Numbered from the stretch's first letter, positions 17,464-27,534 are shown. The stretch is 64,000 nucleotides of DNA from Parabacteroides timonensis (GCF_900128505.1 NZ_LT669940.1:612756-676755), one strand, 5' to 3'. Program-made: numbers and translations. The notes: a model not told the origin generated them from the sequence alone.

Positions 17464-20400
17464 ATGAAGAAAAGAAAAGTATGTGTATCTCGTATTTTAA
17501 AGATGGCCTTTTTGTTCTTCTTTTCCAGCTCTATCTGTTTACAGGCAGAAATGGTAAAGTCACAGAACGTACGGATTACACTTAGTAAAAACAATGTCAG
17601 GCTGGAAAATATACTAAACGATATTGAGAGCCAGACAAATTTGTTATTCATTTATAATAAAAACGTGAATGTTAACCGTAAAGTATCAATTGAAGCCAAT
17701 AATATATCTTTGGAGGAAGTCTTGAAGAACTTATTCGATAACAACGTGATTTACAAAATCGAAGGATCTTATATCGTTCTTTCCCCATCTGCGATAACAG
17801 AAGTCAAACAACAGGCCAAAATAATTACAGGAAACATTGTCGATCAGAATGGCGATCCTGTCATTGGAGCTAACGTTGTAGAAAAAGGTACTACCAATGG
17901 AACTATATCGGATGTAAACGGTCAATTTGCATTGAACCTCCAGCAAAAAAATCCGATACTGGTTGTCTCTTATATCGGTTTTACGACAAAAGAAATTCCT
18001 GTCGGGAATGCCTCTGTTTTGAATATTAAATTGTCAGAAGACTCTGAGACTCTGGATGAAGTGGTTGTTGTTGGATATGGTGTTCAGAAGCGCGCTTCGG
18101 TAACAGGTTCGGTTGCCTCTCTCCAGTCTAAAGATATTGCAACTGTTAAAACGCCTAATGTAAGTAATGCACTGGCTGGTAAACTCCCTGGATTGCGTGC
18201 TGTACAAAGAAGCGGTGCACCGGGTGATGATGATGCCAGTATCGATATCCGTGGTTATGGTAATGCGTTGGTTATTGTAGACGGTGTAGAGCGTGATTTC
18301 AAGCAAATCGATGCCAACGATATCGAATCGATCAGTATTTTGAAGGATGCTTCGGCTGCTGTTTATGGGTTTAAAGGGGCGAACGGGGTTATTCTTGTTA
18401 CAACTAAAAAAGGGGAAGTTGGAAAGCCGAAGATCAGCTATAATGGTTATGTCGGCATACAGAATATAACTCGTTATCCGGAATATTATAATGGATATGA
18501 ATATGCAACTTTATATAACGAAGCCCAACAGAATATAGGAATAACAGCTCCTTATTCTTCAGATGACCTGGAGCGTTTCCGGCAAGGGATCGGAACAACG
18601 GATTGGTACAATGAAGTGATTCGTAAAACGGCTCCGGCTACTTATCACAACTTAAGTGTATCCGGCGGTGCAGAGAAAGTGAAATATTTCTTCTCTCTGG
18701 GATTGACAGATCAGGAAGGCATCTATAAGTCGAAATCATTTAATTATAAAAAATATAACGTCCGTTCTAACATCAGTGCTGAAATTGTAAAAGGGTTTAC
18801 TGTCGATTTACAATTGAGCGGACGTTTGGATACACGAATGAAATCGTACGAGGCCGATCCGCTGAGCCGTACTATTCAAATGGCAAAACCAATATTCCCT
18901 ATTTATGCAAATAATAATACGGATTATTGGAACAACCCGGGAGATAATGGGAATCCTATTCATTTGTCGGATATAGATAATGTCGGATACGATCGTCGCG
19001 ATCGCCGTGAATTTAATGGGTCGATTGCTTTAAACTGGCAGCTTCCCTGGGTCAAAGGACTGTCTGCTAAAGCTTTGTTCTCTTACGATTATAATAATAA
19101 ATATAGTCGTAAATGGTATAAAGAATATTACGAATATACTTATGATGCAACAACCGATGTCTATAATAAATCAAGAAGTCATACCATTTCGGAGTTGACC
19201 ACCCAAAATGATAACTATTTCAGACCAAACGGCCAAATAGCATTGAACTATAAAAATACATTTGGTAAGCATGATATAGGTGCGTTGATGTTATGGGAAT
19301 TCAATAATGACCGTACTGATATTTTGAGTGCATACCGTCAATTTACCGTTGGAGCGATCGACCAGATGGATGCAGGCGATAAAACGAATATGAACAATGG
19401 CGGAACAGCCCGTGTTTCTGCTCATGCCGGTTTAGTGGGACGTGTTAACTATGCATACAATAATAAATACCTGGCAGAAGTAAGTTTCCGTTATGATGGT
19501 TCATATAAGTTTGCTCCGGATAACCGTTGGGGATTTTTCCCGGCTGTATCTTTAGGATGGCGTGTTTCTGAAGAAGCATTTTTCAAGGAAGCATTGCCGA
19601 TGGTTGATAATTTCAAGATCAGAGGATCATACGGTAAAGTCGGTGATGAAGGTGTTACCGGATATACCGATGATGATGAGAAAGATGGTAAATACAGGGC
19701 CTACCAATATTTAACAGGTTACCGATATCCGTCCGGAAGCTATGTATTGGGATCGGGAGGAGTAACGAATGGAGCCAAAGACAGAGGTATGCCTAACCTG
19801 GCTCTGACCTGGTATGAATCCAAGACTACCAATGTCGGATTTGAGGCATCCGCTTTATCTGGTTTGATCAATGTGGAATTCGATTATTTTGTTCGTAAAC
19901 GAACCGGACTTTTAACAAAACGTCAACTCACATTGCCGACAACGTTCGGCCAGGAACTGCCTGTTGAGAACCTGAACTCTGATAGGAACCAGGGTTTTGA
20001 AATCGTTTTGGGACATCGTCATAAGATCGGAGATTTTACTTATGATGTAAAAGCGAACTTCTCTGCAACCCGTATTTATAATGAACATGTTGAGCGTGCC
20101 GCTTCAGCAAATATGTATGACGATTGGCGAAATAACAGTAATGATCGTTATAAAGATATACAGTGGGGAAAGGTTTGCATCGGGCAATTCCAGAGTTACG
20201 AAGAGATATTGAACTCACCGATCCAGGATAGTAATGGTAATAAATCATTGATGCCGGGCGATTTGAAGTTTCAGGACTGGAATAATGACGGTATTATTGA
20301 TGGAAAAGACGATCAGCCTATCGGACATGGAAATACACCTCGTATGTATTATGGTTTGAATCTTTATGGTGAGTATAAAGGATTTGATGTAACCCTTTTC

Positions 20401-20850
20401 TTCCAGGGTGCTGCGGGACATGAGGTATTTACAAGCGGAGATTTTATGGCTCCGTTCATTCAGCAAGGTTTAGGTAATGGTATTACTCTTTGGCTGGATC
20501 GCTGGCACCGGGAAGACCCATCCGATATGTATAGTGAATGGATTCCTGGTTATATGCCGGCTCTTCGCCCGACAGGTTTCACTGCCAATGCAGGCAATAA
20601 TACCTGGACAGAACAGAAAGCCAATTATTTACGTCTGAAAACAGTCGAGATAGGCTATACTTTCCCGAAAAGATGGATGCAAAAGGCTGGTATTGAGAAT
20701 TTGCGTATATACGTGAATAGCTTTAACACTGCTACAATAACCAGTCGCACTGGTATAATGAAGTATATGGACCCGGAAAACAAAGATGGTATGTTCCGCT
20801 ATTATCCCCAAATGAAAACATTTAATTTCGGTGTTAATCTAACATTCTAA
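17464..20850 (+). CDS. SusC/RagA-family TonB-dependent receptor with STN domain (PUL1)
   Basis: The 1128-aa receptor has a signal peptide, an STN domain (about 37-105, VRITLSKNNVRLENILNDIE to YKIEGSYIVL), a CarboxypepD_reg_2 domain (about 118-200, ITGNIVDQNGDPVIGANV), the SusC hallmark LDEVVVVGYG, a plug with SISILKDASAAVYG, and a long barrel ending NFGVNLTF. The STN domain is the feature of receptors that signal to FecR. It imports oligosaccharides together with the SusD lipoprotein encoded 11 bp downstream. The enzymes of the locus (GH130, GH2) suggest a mannose-containing ligand. Confidence 0.95.
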   Translation: MKKRKVCVSRILKMAFLFFFSSSICLQAEMVKSQNVRITLSKNNVRLENILNDIESQTNLLFIYNKNVNVNRKVSIEANNISLEEVLKNLFDNNVIYKIEGSYIVLSPSAITEVKQQAKIITGNIVDQNGDPVIGANVVEKGTTNGTISDVNGQFALNLQQKNPILVVSYIGFTTKEIPVGNASVLNIKLSEDSETLDEVVVVGYGVQKRASVTGSVASLQSKDIATVKTPNVSNALAGKLPGLRAVQRSGAPGDDDASIDIRGYGNALVIVDGVERDFKQIDANDIESISILKDASAAVYGFKGANGVILVTTKKGEVGKPKISYNGYVGIQNITRYPEYYNGYEYATLYNEAQQNIGITAPYSSDDLERFRQGIGTTDWYNEVIRKTAPATYHNLSVSGGAEKVKYFFSLGLTDQEGIYKSKSFNYKKYNVRSNISAEIVKGFTVDLQLSGRLDTRMKSYEADPLSRTIQMAKPIFPIYANNNTDYWNNPGDNGNPIHLSDIDNVGYDRRDRREFNGSIALNWQLPWVKGLSAKALFSYDYNNKYSRKWYKEYYEYTYDATTDVYNKSRSHTISELTTQNDNYFRPNGQIALNYKNTFGKHDIGALMLWEFNNDRTDILSAYRQFTVGAIDQMDAGDKTNMNNGGTARVSAHAGLVGRVNYAYNNKYLAEVSFRYDGSYKFAPDNRWGFFPAVSLGWRVSEEAFFKEALPMVDNFKIRGSYGKVGDEGVTGYTDDDEKDGKYRAYQYLTGYRYPSGSYVLGSGGVTNGAKDRGMPNLALTWYESKTTNVGFEASALSGLINVEFDYFVRKRTGLLTKRQLTLPTTFGQELPVENLNSDRNQGFEIVLGHRHKIGDFTYDVKANFSATRIYNEHVERAASANMYDDWRNNSNDRYKDIQWGKVCIGQFQSYEEILNSPIQDSNGNKSLMPGDLKFQDWNNDGIIDGKDDQPIGHGNTPRMYYGLNLYGEYKGFDVTLFFQGAAGHEVFTSGDFMAPFIQQGLGNGITLWLDRWHREDPSDMYSEWIPGYMPALRPTGFTANAGNNTWTEQKANYLRLKTVEIGYTFPKRWMQKAGIENLRIYVNSFNTATITSRTGIMKYMDPENKDGMFRYYPQMKTFNFGVNLTF

Positions 20851-20861
20851 AAGAAGAAACA

Positions 20862-22709
20862 ATGAATACAACAATTATAAGAAATATTGGATGTGGATTA
20901 CTTTTGTTGGGAGCGACAGCTTGTGCTGATTATCTTGAAAAAGAATCCTTCGACATCATCACTCCTGAACAAGTATGGCAAGATCCGAAATTGATCAATG
21001 GCGTAATGGTTAATTTGTATGATGGTTTGAATTTAGAAGATTTCAATTATTGGTTTCGTGATGCATGGCGTTTGCAAAATGCCTCTTCCATGTCGGATGA
21101 GGCCCAGGGTTCTTTCCAGAAAGATCCTGTTTTCGATAATGGAAATGCAACATATACGTATGAAGATATTATGTTCGAGCAGAAGTTTTCAGATCGTTAT
21201 AAAAATATACGAAACTGTAATGACTTTATCAGCCAGTTGCAGGAAGCTGAATCATTGTCCGATACTGAGAAGAAATTGCTTTTAGCAGAATCCCGTTTTT
21301 TGCGTGCAATGCATTATTTTACCTTAGTGAAACGGTATGGAGGTGTGCCTCTTATCAGTGAACCGCAAGTCTATGATCCTGATAATCTGGAATCATTGAT
21401 GGTTCCCCGCAATAAAGAAGTCGAGGTCTACGATTTTATTATAAAGGAGTGTCAGGAAGCTTCACTGGATCTTCCGGATACAAGAAACGCGGATGTCAAA
21501 TACCGGGCCAATAAATATGTAGCATTAGCGTTATGCTCCCGTGCTGCATTATATGCCGGTTCGATTGCGCGTTATGGTGAGATACAGTTGGATGGTCTTG
21601 TCGGTGTCCCATCTTCCGATGCAAATCGTTTTTTTCAGGCCTCTTATGATGCATCTAAGGCTATTATAGAATCCGGTTTTTATGATTTATATAATAAAAA
21701 ACCGGATAATAAAGCTCAGAACTATTGTGACATGTTCCTGAAAGGGAACGGAGATAACGGGGAATATATTTTCCAAAAGCAGTATAATGTAGCCGGAGGG
21801 AAAGGACATGACTGGGACAAACGTAATGCTCCATTCTCTTATCGTGCCGGTGGCTGGGGTTGTGGTATCGCTCCAACTCTGGAAATGGTAGAAGCTTATG
21901 AGTATGTGGATGGTTCCGAAGGTACATTGAAATTGGAAGAAAATGGCAAATCTCTTCGTTTTGATAACCCTTATGATGTTTTCTCCAATAAGGATCCACG
22001 CCTTTTTGCTTCGGTTTATTTACCGGGTTCTCCTTGTCAGGGTAGTTATATAGACTGGAGAAGAGGGGTTATCGCTTCGGATAATGAAAGATATCAGGCA
22101 ACAAGTCAGCCGGACGGTGGAAATACCGTAGAAATTAACGGCATAACCTATAATACTTCAGGTAAAGACGGAGGGGCTGATGCCGGAGATGCATCTAAGA
22201 CCGGTTTCTATCAGAAGAAGTTCTGGGACGAAACATTGACCGATATGAATATGGGTAAGTCAGAAACTCCATGGCCCGTTTTTCGTTTAGGAGAAATTTA
22301 TTTAAATTTGGCGGAAGCAGCGATGGAGTTGAATAAATCTTCAGAAGCGTTGGAGGCAGTCAATGAAATTCGTGAGCGTGCCGGAATAGCCTTATTGTCA
22401 AATATCAATATGGAAAAGATACGTCACGAACGTAGAGTGGAACTCGCATTTGAAGGACATCGTTTCTGGGATATGAAACGTTGGAGGATCGCTCATTTGG
22501 ATGTAGCACAAGGTGGTTTGAACGGATTCAGAGGGACAGCCTTGTATCCCTGGTATGATATTCGTGATGGCAAATATGTGTTTGAAAGAGGATATAACTC
22601 CCCGAAGCAATTACGTATTTTCCTTGAAAAGAATTATTATACGAAGATCAATCAGGACGATATGAATTCGAATCCGAGTCTCATTCAGAATCCGGGCTTT
22701 ACAAATTAA
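20862..22709 (+). CDS. SusD/RagB-family glycan-binding lipoprotein (PUL1)
   Basis: The 615-aa lipoprotein has a signal with lipidated Cys21 (LLLGATACADYL). It shows the SusD pattern: an N-terminal YLEKESFDIITPEQVW, TPR-like helices around LLLAESRFLRAMHYFTLVKRYGGVPLI, and the C-terminal RxRAGI and IRHERRVELAFEGHRFWDMKRW segments. SusD proteins cap the SusC barrel and bind glycan at the cell surface. The gene lies 11 bp after susC and 22 bp before the DUF3823 gene. Confidence 0.95.
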   Translation: MNTTIIRNIGCGLLLLGATACADYLEKESFDIITPEQVWQDPKLINGVMVNLYDGLNLEDFNYWFRDAWRLQNASSMSDEAQGSFQKDPVFDNGNATYTYEDIMFEQKFSDRYKNIRNCNDFISQLQEAESLSDTEKKLLLAESRFLRAMHYFTLVKRYGGVPLISEPQVYDPDNLESLMVPRNKEVEVYDFIIKECQEASLDLPDTRNADVKYRANKYVALALCSRAALYAGSIARYGEIQLDGLVGVPSSDANRFFQASYDASKAIIESGFYDLYNKKPDNKAQNYCDMFLKGNGDNGEYIFQKQYNVAGGKGHDWDKRNAPFSYRAGGWGCGIAPTLEMVEAYEYVDGSEGTLKLEENGKSLRFDNPYDVFSNKDPRLFASVYLPGSPCQGSYIDWRRGVIASDNERYQATSQPDGGNTVEINGITYNTSGKDGGADAGDASKTGFYQKKFWDETLTDMNMGKSETPWPVFRLGEIYLNLAEAAMELNKSSEALEAVNEIRERAGIALLSNINMEKIRHERRVELAFEGHRFWDMKRWRIAHLDVAQGGLNGFRGTALYPWYDIRDGKYVFERGYNSPKQLRIFLEKNYYTKINQDDMNSNPSLIQNPGFTN

Positions 22710-22731
22710 TCATCTAACTAAGAAATTCGAT

Positions 22732-23427
22732 ATGAAAAAGATAAGTTTATTATTGCTGACTGTTTGCTCATTATGCTTTACAAGCTGTTTGAGTGACCTG
22801 GATAATTACGACTCCCCTAACGGAGGTATCAAGGGACAAATACTGGATGCCGGAACGAATGAACCGATCCCTTTACCCGTACAGGGATCTACCGGAGTTA
22901 TAATCAACATGTTCGAACAGAATACGGAGGCAACGCAATCGGTCGATTTTTACGCTAAAATGGATGGATCGTACGAGAATGCAAAGTTGTTCAATTGCGA
23001 TTATAAAATTGTGGTAAATGGTCCGTTTGTTTCTCCCTGCGAAGAATTTGTAACAGTGAAAGGGCAAACAACCTTGGATCTGAAAGCGACTCCTTATGCG
23101 AGGATTGAAGCTGCTGCTCAGGTAAACGGAAAGCAGATAGCCATTACATACAAAGTTATTCCGACAAGTTCCGACTTTAATGTCTCCGAAGTATATGGTT
23201 ATTGGAATTTTGCTCCGGGAGTGGATAATGGAAGTGCCAATCAGGCAGGAAAGCAAACTGTCAAGGAGTTGGAAGGAACTATCGTTTTTGACTTGGAAAA
23301 CGATAAAAACTATCAGGACAATTTGTACAAAATACAGGGTAATGGCAACAAAATATATGTGCGCGTCGGTGCTAAGACCGAAGGTGCAATTAATTATAGT
23401 ACCATCGTAGAAACAGTAGTACAATAA
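22732..23427 (+). CDS. DUF3823 family surface lipoprotein (PUL1)
   Basis: The 231-aa lipoprotein (lipobox CFTSC, Cys19) begins with an Ig/carboxypeptidase-regulatory-like fold (GGIKGQILDAGTNEPIPLPVQG) followed by a second beta domain. This is the DUF3823 arrangement regularly encoded straight after susCD. It is thought to be a surface glycan-binding protein by position; that role is inferred. The hairpin after it separates the transport part of the operon from the enzymes. Confidence 0.85.
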   Translation: MKKISLLLLTVCSLCFTSCLSDLDNYDSPNGGIKGQILDAGTNEPIPLPVQGSTGVIINMFEQNTEATQSVDFYAKMDGSYENAKLFNCDYKIVVNGPFVSPCEEFVTVKGQTTLDLKATPYARIEAAAQVNGKQIAITYKVIPTSSDFNVSEVYGYWNFAPGVDNGSANQAGKQTVKELEGTIVFDLENDKNYQDNLYKIQGNGNKIYVRVGAKTEGAINYSTIVETVVQ

Positions 23428-23435
23428 ATAACCCC

Positions 23436-23471
23436 GGGCACAGATATCCAAAGAAACGGATACCTGTGCCC
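23436..23471 (+). promoter_or_regulatory. intra-operon hairpin between DUF3823 and GH130 genes
   Basis: GGGCACAGATATCC (23436-23449) pairs with GGATACCTGTGCCC (23458-23471) with one mismatch and an 8-base loop. No strong T-run follows, so it may stabilise the upstream mRNA or act as a partial terminator. Confidence 0.55.
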
Positions 23472-23488
23472 TCCTTATTCTTTAGAAC

Positions 23489-24628
23489 ATGAAAAAAAGT
23501 ATCTTACTCATCAGTCTGGCTCTTTTACCGTTTACGGGATATAGCCAAAATGTTTTACCGGACTGGGCTTTAGGTGGATTTATCAGGCCGGAGAAGGCCA
23601 ATCCGATCATTACCCCTAATCCTTCCAGCCAGTTCGACTGTCCTATGCAAGGCAAAAAGATAGGATGGGAGGAAAGCGATGTCTTTAATCCGGCAGCAAC
23701 AGTTAGAGACGGCAAAATCTGTATTCTGTATCGTGCAGAAGATAATTCGGCGACAGGCATTGGAAAACGCACTTCACGTATCGGACTGGCAGAGTCGGAA
23801 GACGGTATTCATGTACAACGTCGAAGTACACCTGTCTTGTATCCGGATAAGGATAATATGAAGGAATATGAGTGGCCGGGAGGATGTGAAGATCCCCGGG
23901 TGGCCATGACGGAAGAGGGTGTATATGTAATGGCTTATACGTCATGGAACCGGAAAGTACCACGTCTCTGTATCGCAACTTCCCGCGATTTGATCAAATG
24001 GGAAAAACATGGTCCCGCTTTTGCAAAAGCTTATAACGGACGTTTCAAAGATATGGCATGTAAATCCGGTTCAATGGTGACGAAAATAGAAAACGGCAAA
24101 CAGGTTCTGGCTAAAATAGATGGAAAGTATTTCATGTATTGGGGTGAACATATGGTGGGTGCTGCAACTTCGGATGATTTGGTAAACTGGACTCCGGTAT
24201 TGGATGACAAAAATGAATTGGCTGTCGTTATCAAACCGCGCGACCAGTACTTTGATAGTGCATTGACAGAATGTGGCCCTCCTGCTGTAATGACCGATAA
24301 AGGTATCGTATTGCTTTACAACGGTAAGAACCAGACAAACGATAACAGACGCGACAAGCGTTTCACAGCAGGTGCTTACTGTGCCGGCCAGATCCTGACA
24401 GACGCAAAAGATCCGATGAGGGTTTTGCAGCGCCTCGATGTGCCTTTCTTCCGTCCGATGGCATCCTTTGAAAAGAGCGGACAGTATGTAGATGGAACGG
24501 TTTTTATCGAAGGGTTGGTCTTTTTCAAAAACAAATGGTATCTCTACTACGGATGTGCAGACTCACAGGTAGGTGTAGCAGTTTATGATCCGGGAAAGAA
24601 AACACCGGGGGATCAGATCCCAAACTAA
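23489..24628 (+). CDS. GH130-family mannoside-active enzyme, exported
   Basis: The 379-aa protein has a signal peptide ending TGYSQ (about residue 20). A five-bladed beta-propeller of GH130 type follows, with SDVFNPAATVRDGKICILYRAED, GGCEDPRV and TECGPPAVM motifs. GH130 includes cytoplasmic mannoside phosphorylases and exported beta-mannosidases. Export here favours a hydrolytic enzyme, since phosphorolysis suits the cytoplasm; that is inference. It lies between DUF3823 and a GH2 gene (10-bp gap) in the SusCD operon, which points to a beta-mannose linkage in the target glycan. Confidence 0.88.
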   Translation: MKKSILLISLALLPFTGYSQNVLPDWALGGFIRPEKANPIITPNPSSQFDCPMQGKKIGWEESDVFNPAATVRDGKICILYRAEDNSATGIGKRTSRIGLAESEDGIHVQRRSTPVLYPDKDNMKEYEWPGGCEDPRVAMTEEGVYVMAYTSWNRKVPRLCIATSRDLIKWEKHGPAFAKAYNGRFKDMACKSGSMVTKIENGKQVLAKIDGKYFMYWGEHMVGAATSDDLVNWTPVLDDKNELAVVIKPRDQYFDSALTECGPPAVMTDKGIVLLYNGKNQTNDNRRDKRFTAGAYCAGQILTDAKDPMRVLQRLDVPFFRPMASFEKSGQYVDGTVFIEGLVFFKNKWYLYYGCADSQVGVAVYDPGKKTPGDQIPN

Positions 24629-24638
24629 AAAATGAATT

Positions 24639-27341
24639 ATGAAAAACATTATTATAGGAATATTTTTACTTCTGTCTGTTTCTCTGACCCAGGCGCAGAC
24701 TCCAAATTATTATCGGAATCCGGATAAAATATATCTGGATTCCAAGTCCGGACACAATGGCGATTTCTCCTGGCAAATGTATAAAGCCGATGAAATAAAA
24801 GATCCTGCGGAGAAAATTTCACGTCCCGGTTATCAGTCCGGAGAATGGATGCCGGCAATTGTTCCGGGTACGGTCTTGAACTCACTCGTTCATAACAAAG
24901 TTTATCCCGAGCCCTATTATGGCTTGAATAATAAACTGGATAAGGATATTATCCCGGATCTGGCAAAGGTGGGGCGTGAATTTTATACCTATTGGTTTCG
25001 TACCGAATTTAATATACCGGAGAGTTATAAAGATAAAATAGTCTGGCTCCAGGTGGATGGAATCAATTATCGCGCAGAGATCTGGGTGAATGGTCAGTTG
25101 TTGAGTTGTATGTCGGGTATGTTCAGACAAGACTATATCAACATAACGGACTATGCACAGGTCGGTAAGGCGAATGCTCTGGCTATTAAAGTGTATCCGG
25201 TGGATGTGCCGGGAACGATTAAGCCTAAACGCTGGGGAGCTGTCGGTGAATTCCATAATGGAGGTGATGGTAATATCGGATTGAATACGACCATGCTGAT
25301 GAGTGTCGGCTGGGACTTTACGTTTAATGATGGTATCCGCGACCGTAATACCGGTATTTGGAAGAATATCAGTTTGTATGCCACAGACAAAGCCGTTCTA
25401 CGAAATCCTTTCATCAAATCGGATTTGGCCAAGCCCGGTTACGATTTATCCAGGCAGACTGTTAGTGTGGAAGTCACAAACCCGACTCAGCAGAAGGTTA
25501 AATGTCTTGTTAAAGGTGAAATTGTCGGTGAGAACATCTCTTTCAGTAAAGAGATTGAAATGTTCAGAGGGGAAAGGAAAGAAGTCACTTTTACTGCAGA
25601 TGAATTTCCCCAGTTGATAATTAAAAATCCACGTTTGTGGTGGCCTTTATTTAAAGGAAAACCTGAACTTTATGAATTGAAAATGACAGCTCTTGTAGAC
25701 GGGAAGATATCTGATGAGGTTAAAACTCGTTTTGGTATCCGGGAAATCACATCCGACCAAAATACACCGGATCAATCACGTCAGTTCTATGTCAATGGAA
25801 AGAAAATTTTCATTCGTGGAACCAACTGGATACCGGAAGGTATGCTTCGTACGTCAGACGAACGCACGTATGCCGAGCTTCGTTATACCAAGCAATCGGG
25901 TATAAATCTGATCCGTATGTGGGGAGGTGGCATAGCCGAGTCCGATTACTTTTTTCAGTTGTGTGATGAAATGGGTTTTCTGGTCTGGCAGGAGTTCTGG
26001 ATGACAGGAGATACGAAGCACCCTCACGACGCAGATCTCTATCTTAGCAATGTTGAGGCGACCGTCAAGCGTCTGCGCAACCATCCGTCGTTGGCTTATT
26101 ATGTTTCTTCGAATGAAAGTACCGAGATGCCGGGAGCCAAAGATTTGATTATGAAATTGGATGGAACCAGAGGATATCAGATGCAATCGGAATGTGACGG
26201 AGTGCACGATGGTAGCCCTTATAAACAGGTCAATCCAATGCAACATTATGAAAATACAGCCTCAGAACGTGGTAGTCGTGTCGACGGCTTCAATCCGGAA
26301 TACGGTGCTCCGACAATTCCTACTGTTGAAACTTTGCGGGAAGTGATGGATGAGAAGGATTTATGGCCGATCAACAAAGAAGTATGGGATTATCATGATG
26401 GTGGTGGTTTCCATCTGATGACGTCCATGTATACGGATCTGACAAATAACTATGGAACGTCTTCTTCCATTGAAGAGTTCGTAGCCAAAGGACAATTGGT
26501 AGGGGCAATGAATTCCAAATCGATATGGGAAGTGTGGAACTATAACAAGTTTGATTATGGCGATCGTTATGCTTCCGGCCTGTTATTCTGGTATCATAAT
26601 TGTCCGGTACGCCAGGTGTGTGCCCGTATGTGGGATTATTCCCTGGAACCGACAGCTTCGCTTTATCATACGCAAAATGCTTTGGCGCCGTTGCATCCCC
26701 AGTTTGATTATCTGAAAAATACGGTTTCTGTATACAATGATTATTATCGTTCGTTTAAAGGGTATAAGGTAACGGCCGAGGTGTATGATATAAAAAGTAA
26801 GAAAGTCTGGGCGAAGAGCCAGGCGGTTGACTTACCGGAGGATGGTGTTGCCAATGACGTTTTTGTCATCGACTTTCCTGCAAATATTTCCCAGGTGCAT
26901 TTCATAAAACTTTATTTGTATGACGATAAGGGTAAATTGGTGTCGGATAATTTTTACTGGCGTTCCAATGATAAATATGAAGGTTCAAAAACGTTGACGG
27001 GGCCGACTTCTTCCGGTTTTGAGAGTCTGGCCGATTTGAAGGAAGTGGCACTTGAGGTAAAGTCCGGTGTCTCTAAAAAGGAGGATTGGCAGGTCATGGA
27101 ACTGAGTATTCAAAATCCATCTTCTTCAATCGCATTCTTCGTTCAGTTGCAATATATAGATCAAAACGGAAAACCGGTGAGACCTAGTTTCTACAGCGAT
27201 AATTTCTTTTCTTTATTACCGGGAGAGTCTAAAAAAATAGTTGTAGAAACAGCTTTAAAGAATCTTCCGGAGAAGGGACAGTTTATTGTGAAGGGATGGA
27301 ATGTGAAATCTCAAGATGTCAAGGTCGTTTTTGCACGCTAA
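24639..27341 (+). CDS. GH2-family exo-glycosidase, beta-mannosidase / exo-glucosaminidase type
   Basis: The 900-aa exported enzyme (signal peptide ending SLTQAQ) has the GH2 order: a sugar-binding beta-sandwich (about 40-230), an Ig-like domain (about 260-370), a TIM barrel (about 375-680) and C-terminal beta domains. The acid/base Glu493 lies in SSNESTE and the likely nucleophile Glu554 in NPEYGAP. The domain layout resembles beta-mannosidase and exo-beta-D-glucosaminidase more than beta-galactosidase. Beside GH130 and SusCD, a role in trimming a mannose-containing glycan is the best guess; substrate is not certain. Confidence 0.85.
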   Translation: MKNIIIGIFLLLSVSLTQAQTPNYYRNPDKIYLDSKSGHNGDFSWQMYKADEIKDPAEKISRPGYQSGEWMPAIVPGTVLNSLVHNKVYPEPYYGLNNKLDKDIIPDLAKVGREFYTYWFRTEFNIPESYKDKIVWLQVDGINYRAEIWVNGQLLSCMSGMFRQDYINITDYAQVGKANALAIKVYPVDVPGTIKPKRWGAVGEFHNGGDGNIGLNTTMLMSVGWDFTFNDGIRDRNTGIWKNISLYATDKAVLRNPFIKSDLAKPGYDLSRQTVSVEVTNPTQQKVKCLVKGEIVGENISFSKEIEMFRGERKEVTFTADEFPQLIIKNPRLWWPLFKGKPELYELKMTALVDGKISDEVKTRFGIREITSDQNTPDQSRQFYVNGKKIFIRGTNWIPEGMLRTSDERTYAELRYTKQSGINLIRMWGGGIAESDYFFQLCDEMGFLVWQEFWMTGDTKHPHDADLYLSNVEATVKRLRNHPSLAYYVSSNESTEMPGAKDLIMKLDGTRGYQMQSECDGVHDGSPYKQVNPMQHYENTASERGSRVDGFNPEYGAPTIPTVETLREVMDEKDLWPINKEVWDYHDGGGFHLMTSMYTDLTNNYGTSSSIEEFVAKGQLVGAMNSKSIWEVWNYNKFDYGDRYASGLLFWYHNCPVRQVCARMWDYSLEPTASLYHTQNALAPLHPQFDYLKNTVSVYNDYYRSFKGYKVTAEVYDIKSKKVWAKSQAVDLPEDGVANDVFVIDFPANISQVHFIKLYLYDDKGKLVSDNFYWRSNDKYEGSKTLTGPTSSGFESLADLKEVALEVKSGVSKKEDWQVMELSIQNPSSSIAFFVQLQYIDQNGKPVRPSFYSDNFFSLLPGESKKIVVETALKNLPEKGQFIVKGWNVKSQDVKVVFAR

Positions 27342-27454
27342 CAGGGCGTGTTATGCCTATGCCCTTCACCTGTCACAATCAATATATGTTATTGTAAAAC
27401 AGTTGGTTCCTGTGAAGGCCGACGTTTCACAAGGGTTATGTAGCTTTAACAAAG

Positions 27455-27534
27455 AAGTCCTGTCTTTTGAATATAAAAGTCCTGACCTTTAAAGACAAAA
27501 GTCCTGACTTTACATTTCAAAAGTCAGGACTTTT
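27455..27534. repeat. 22-bp-period array of the palindromic word AAGTCCTGACTT
   Basis: Copies begin at 27455, 27477, 27499 and 27521, exactly 22 bp apart. Each is a near-palindrome AAGTCCTGACTT or variant with a variable spacer. The last copy is inverted relative to the third, so these two form a perfect 15-bp hairpin (27497-27511 / 27520-27534, 8-base loop) that may end transcription of PUL1. The rest of the 27342-27730 gap holds no gene that I can support. Confidence 0.8.
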
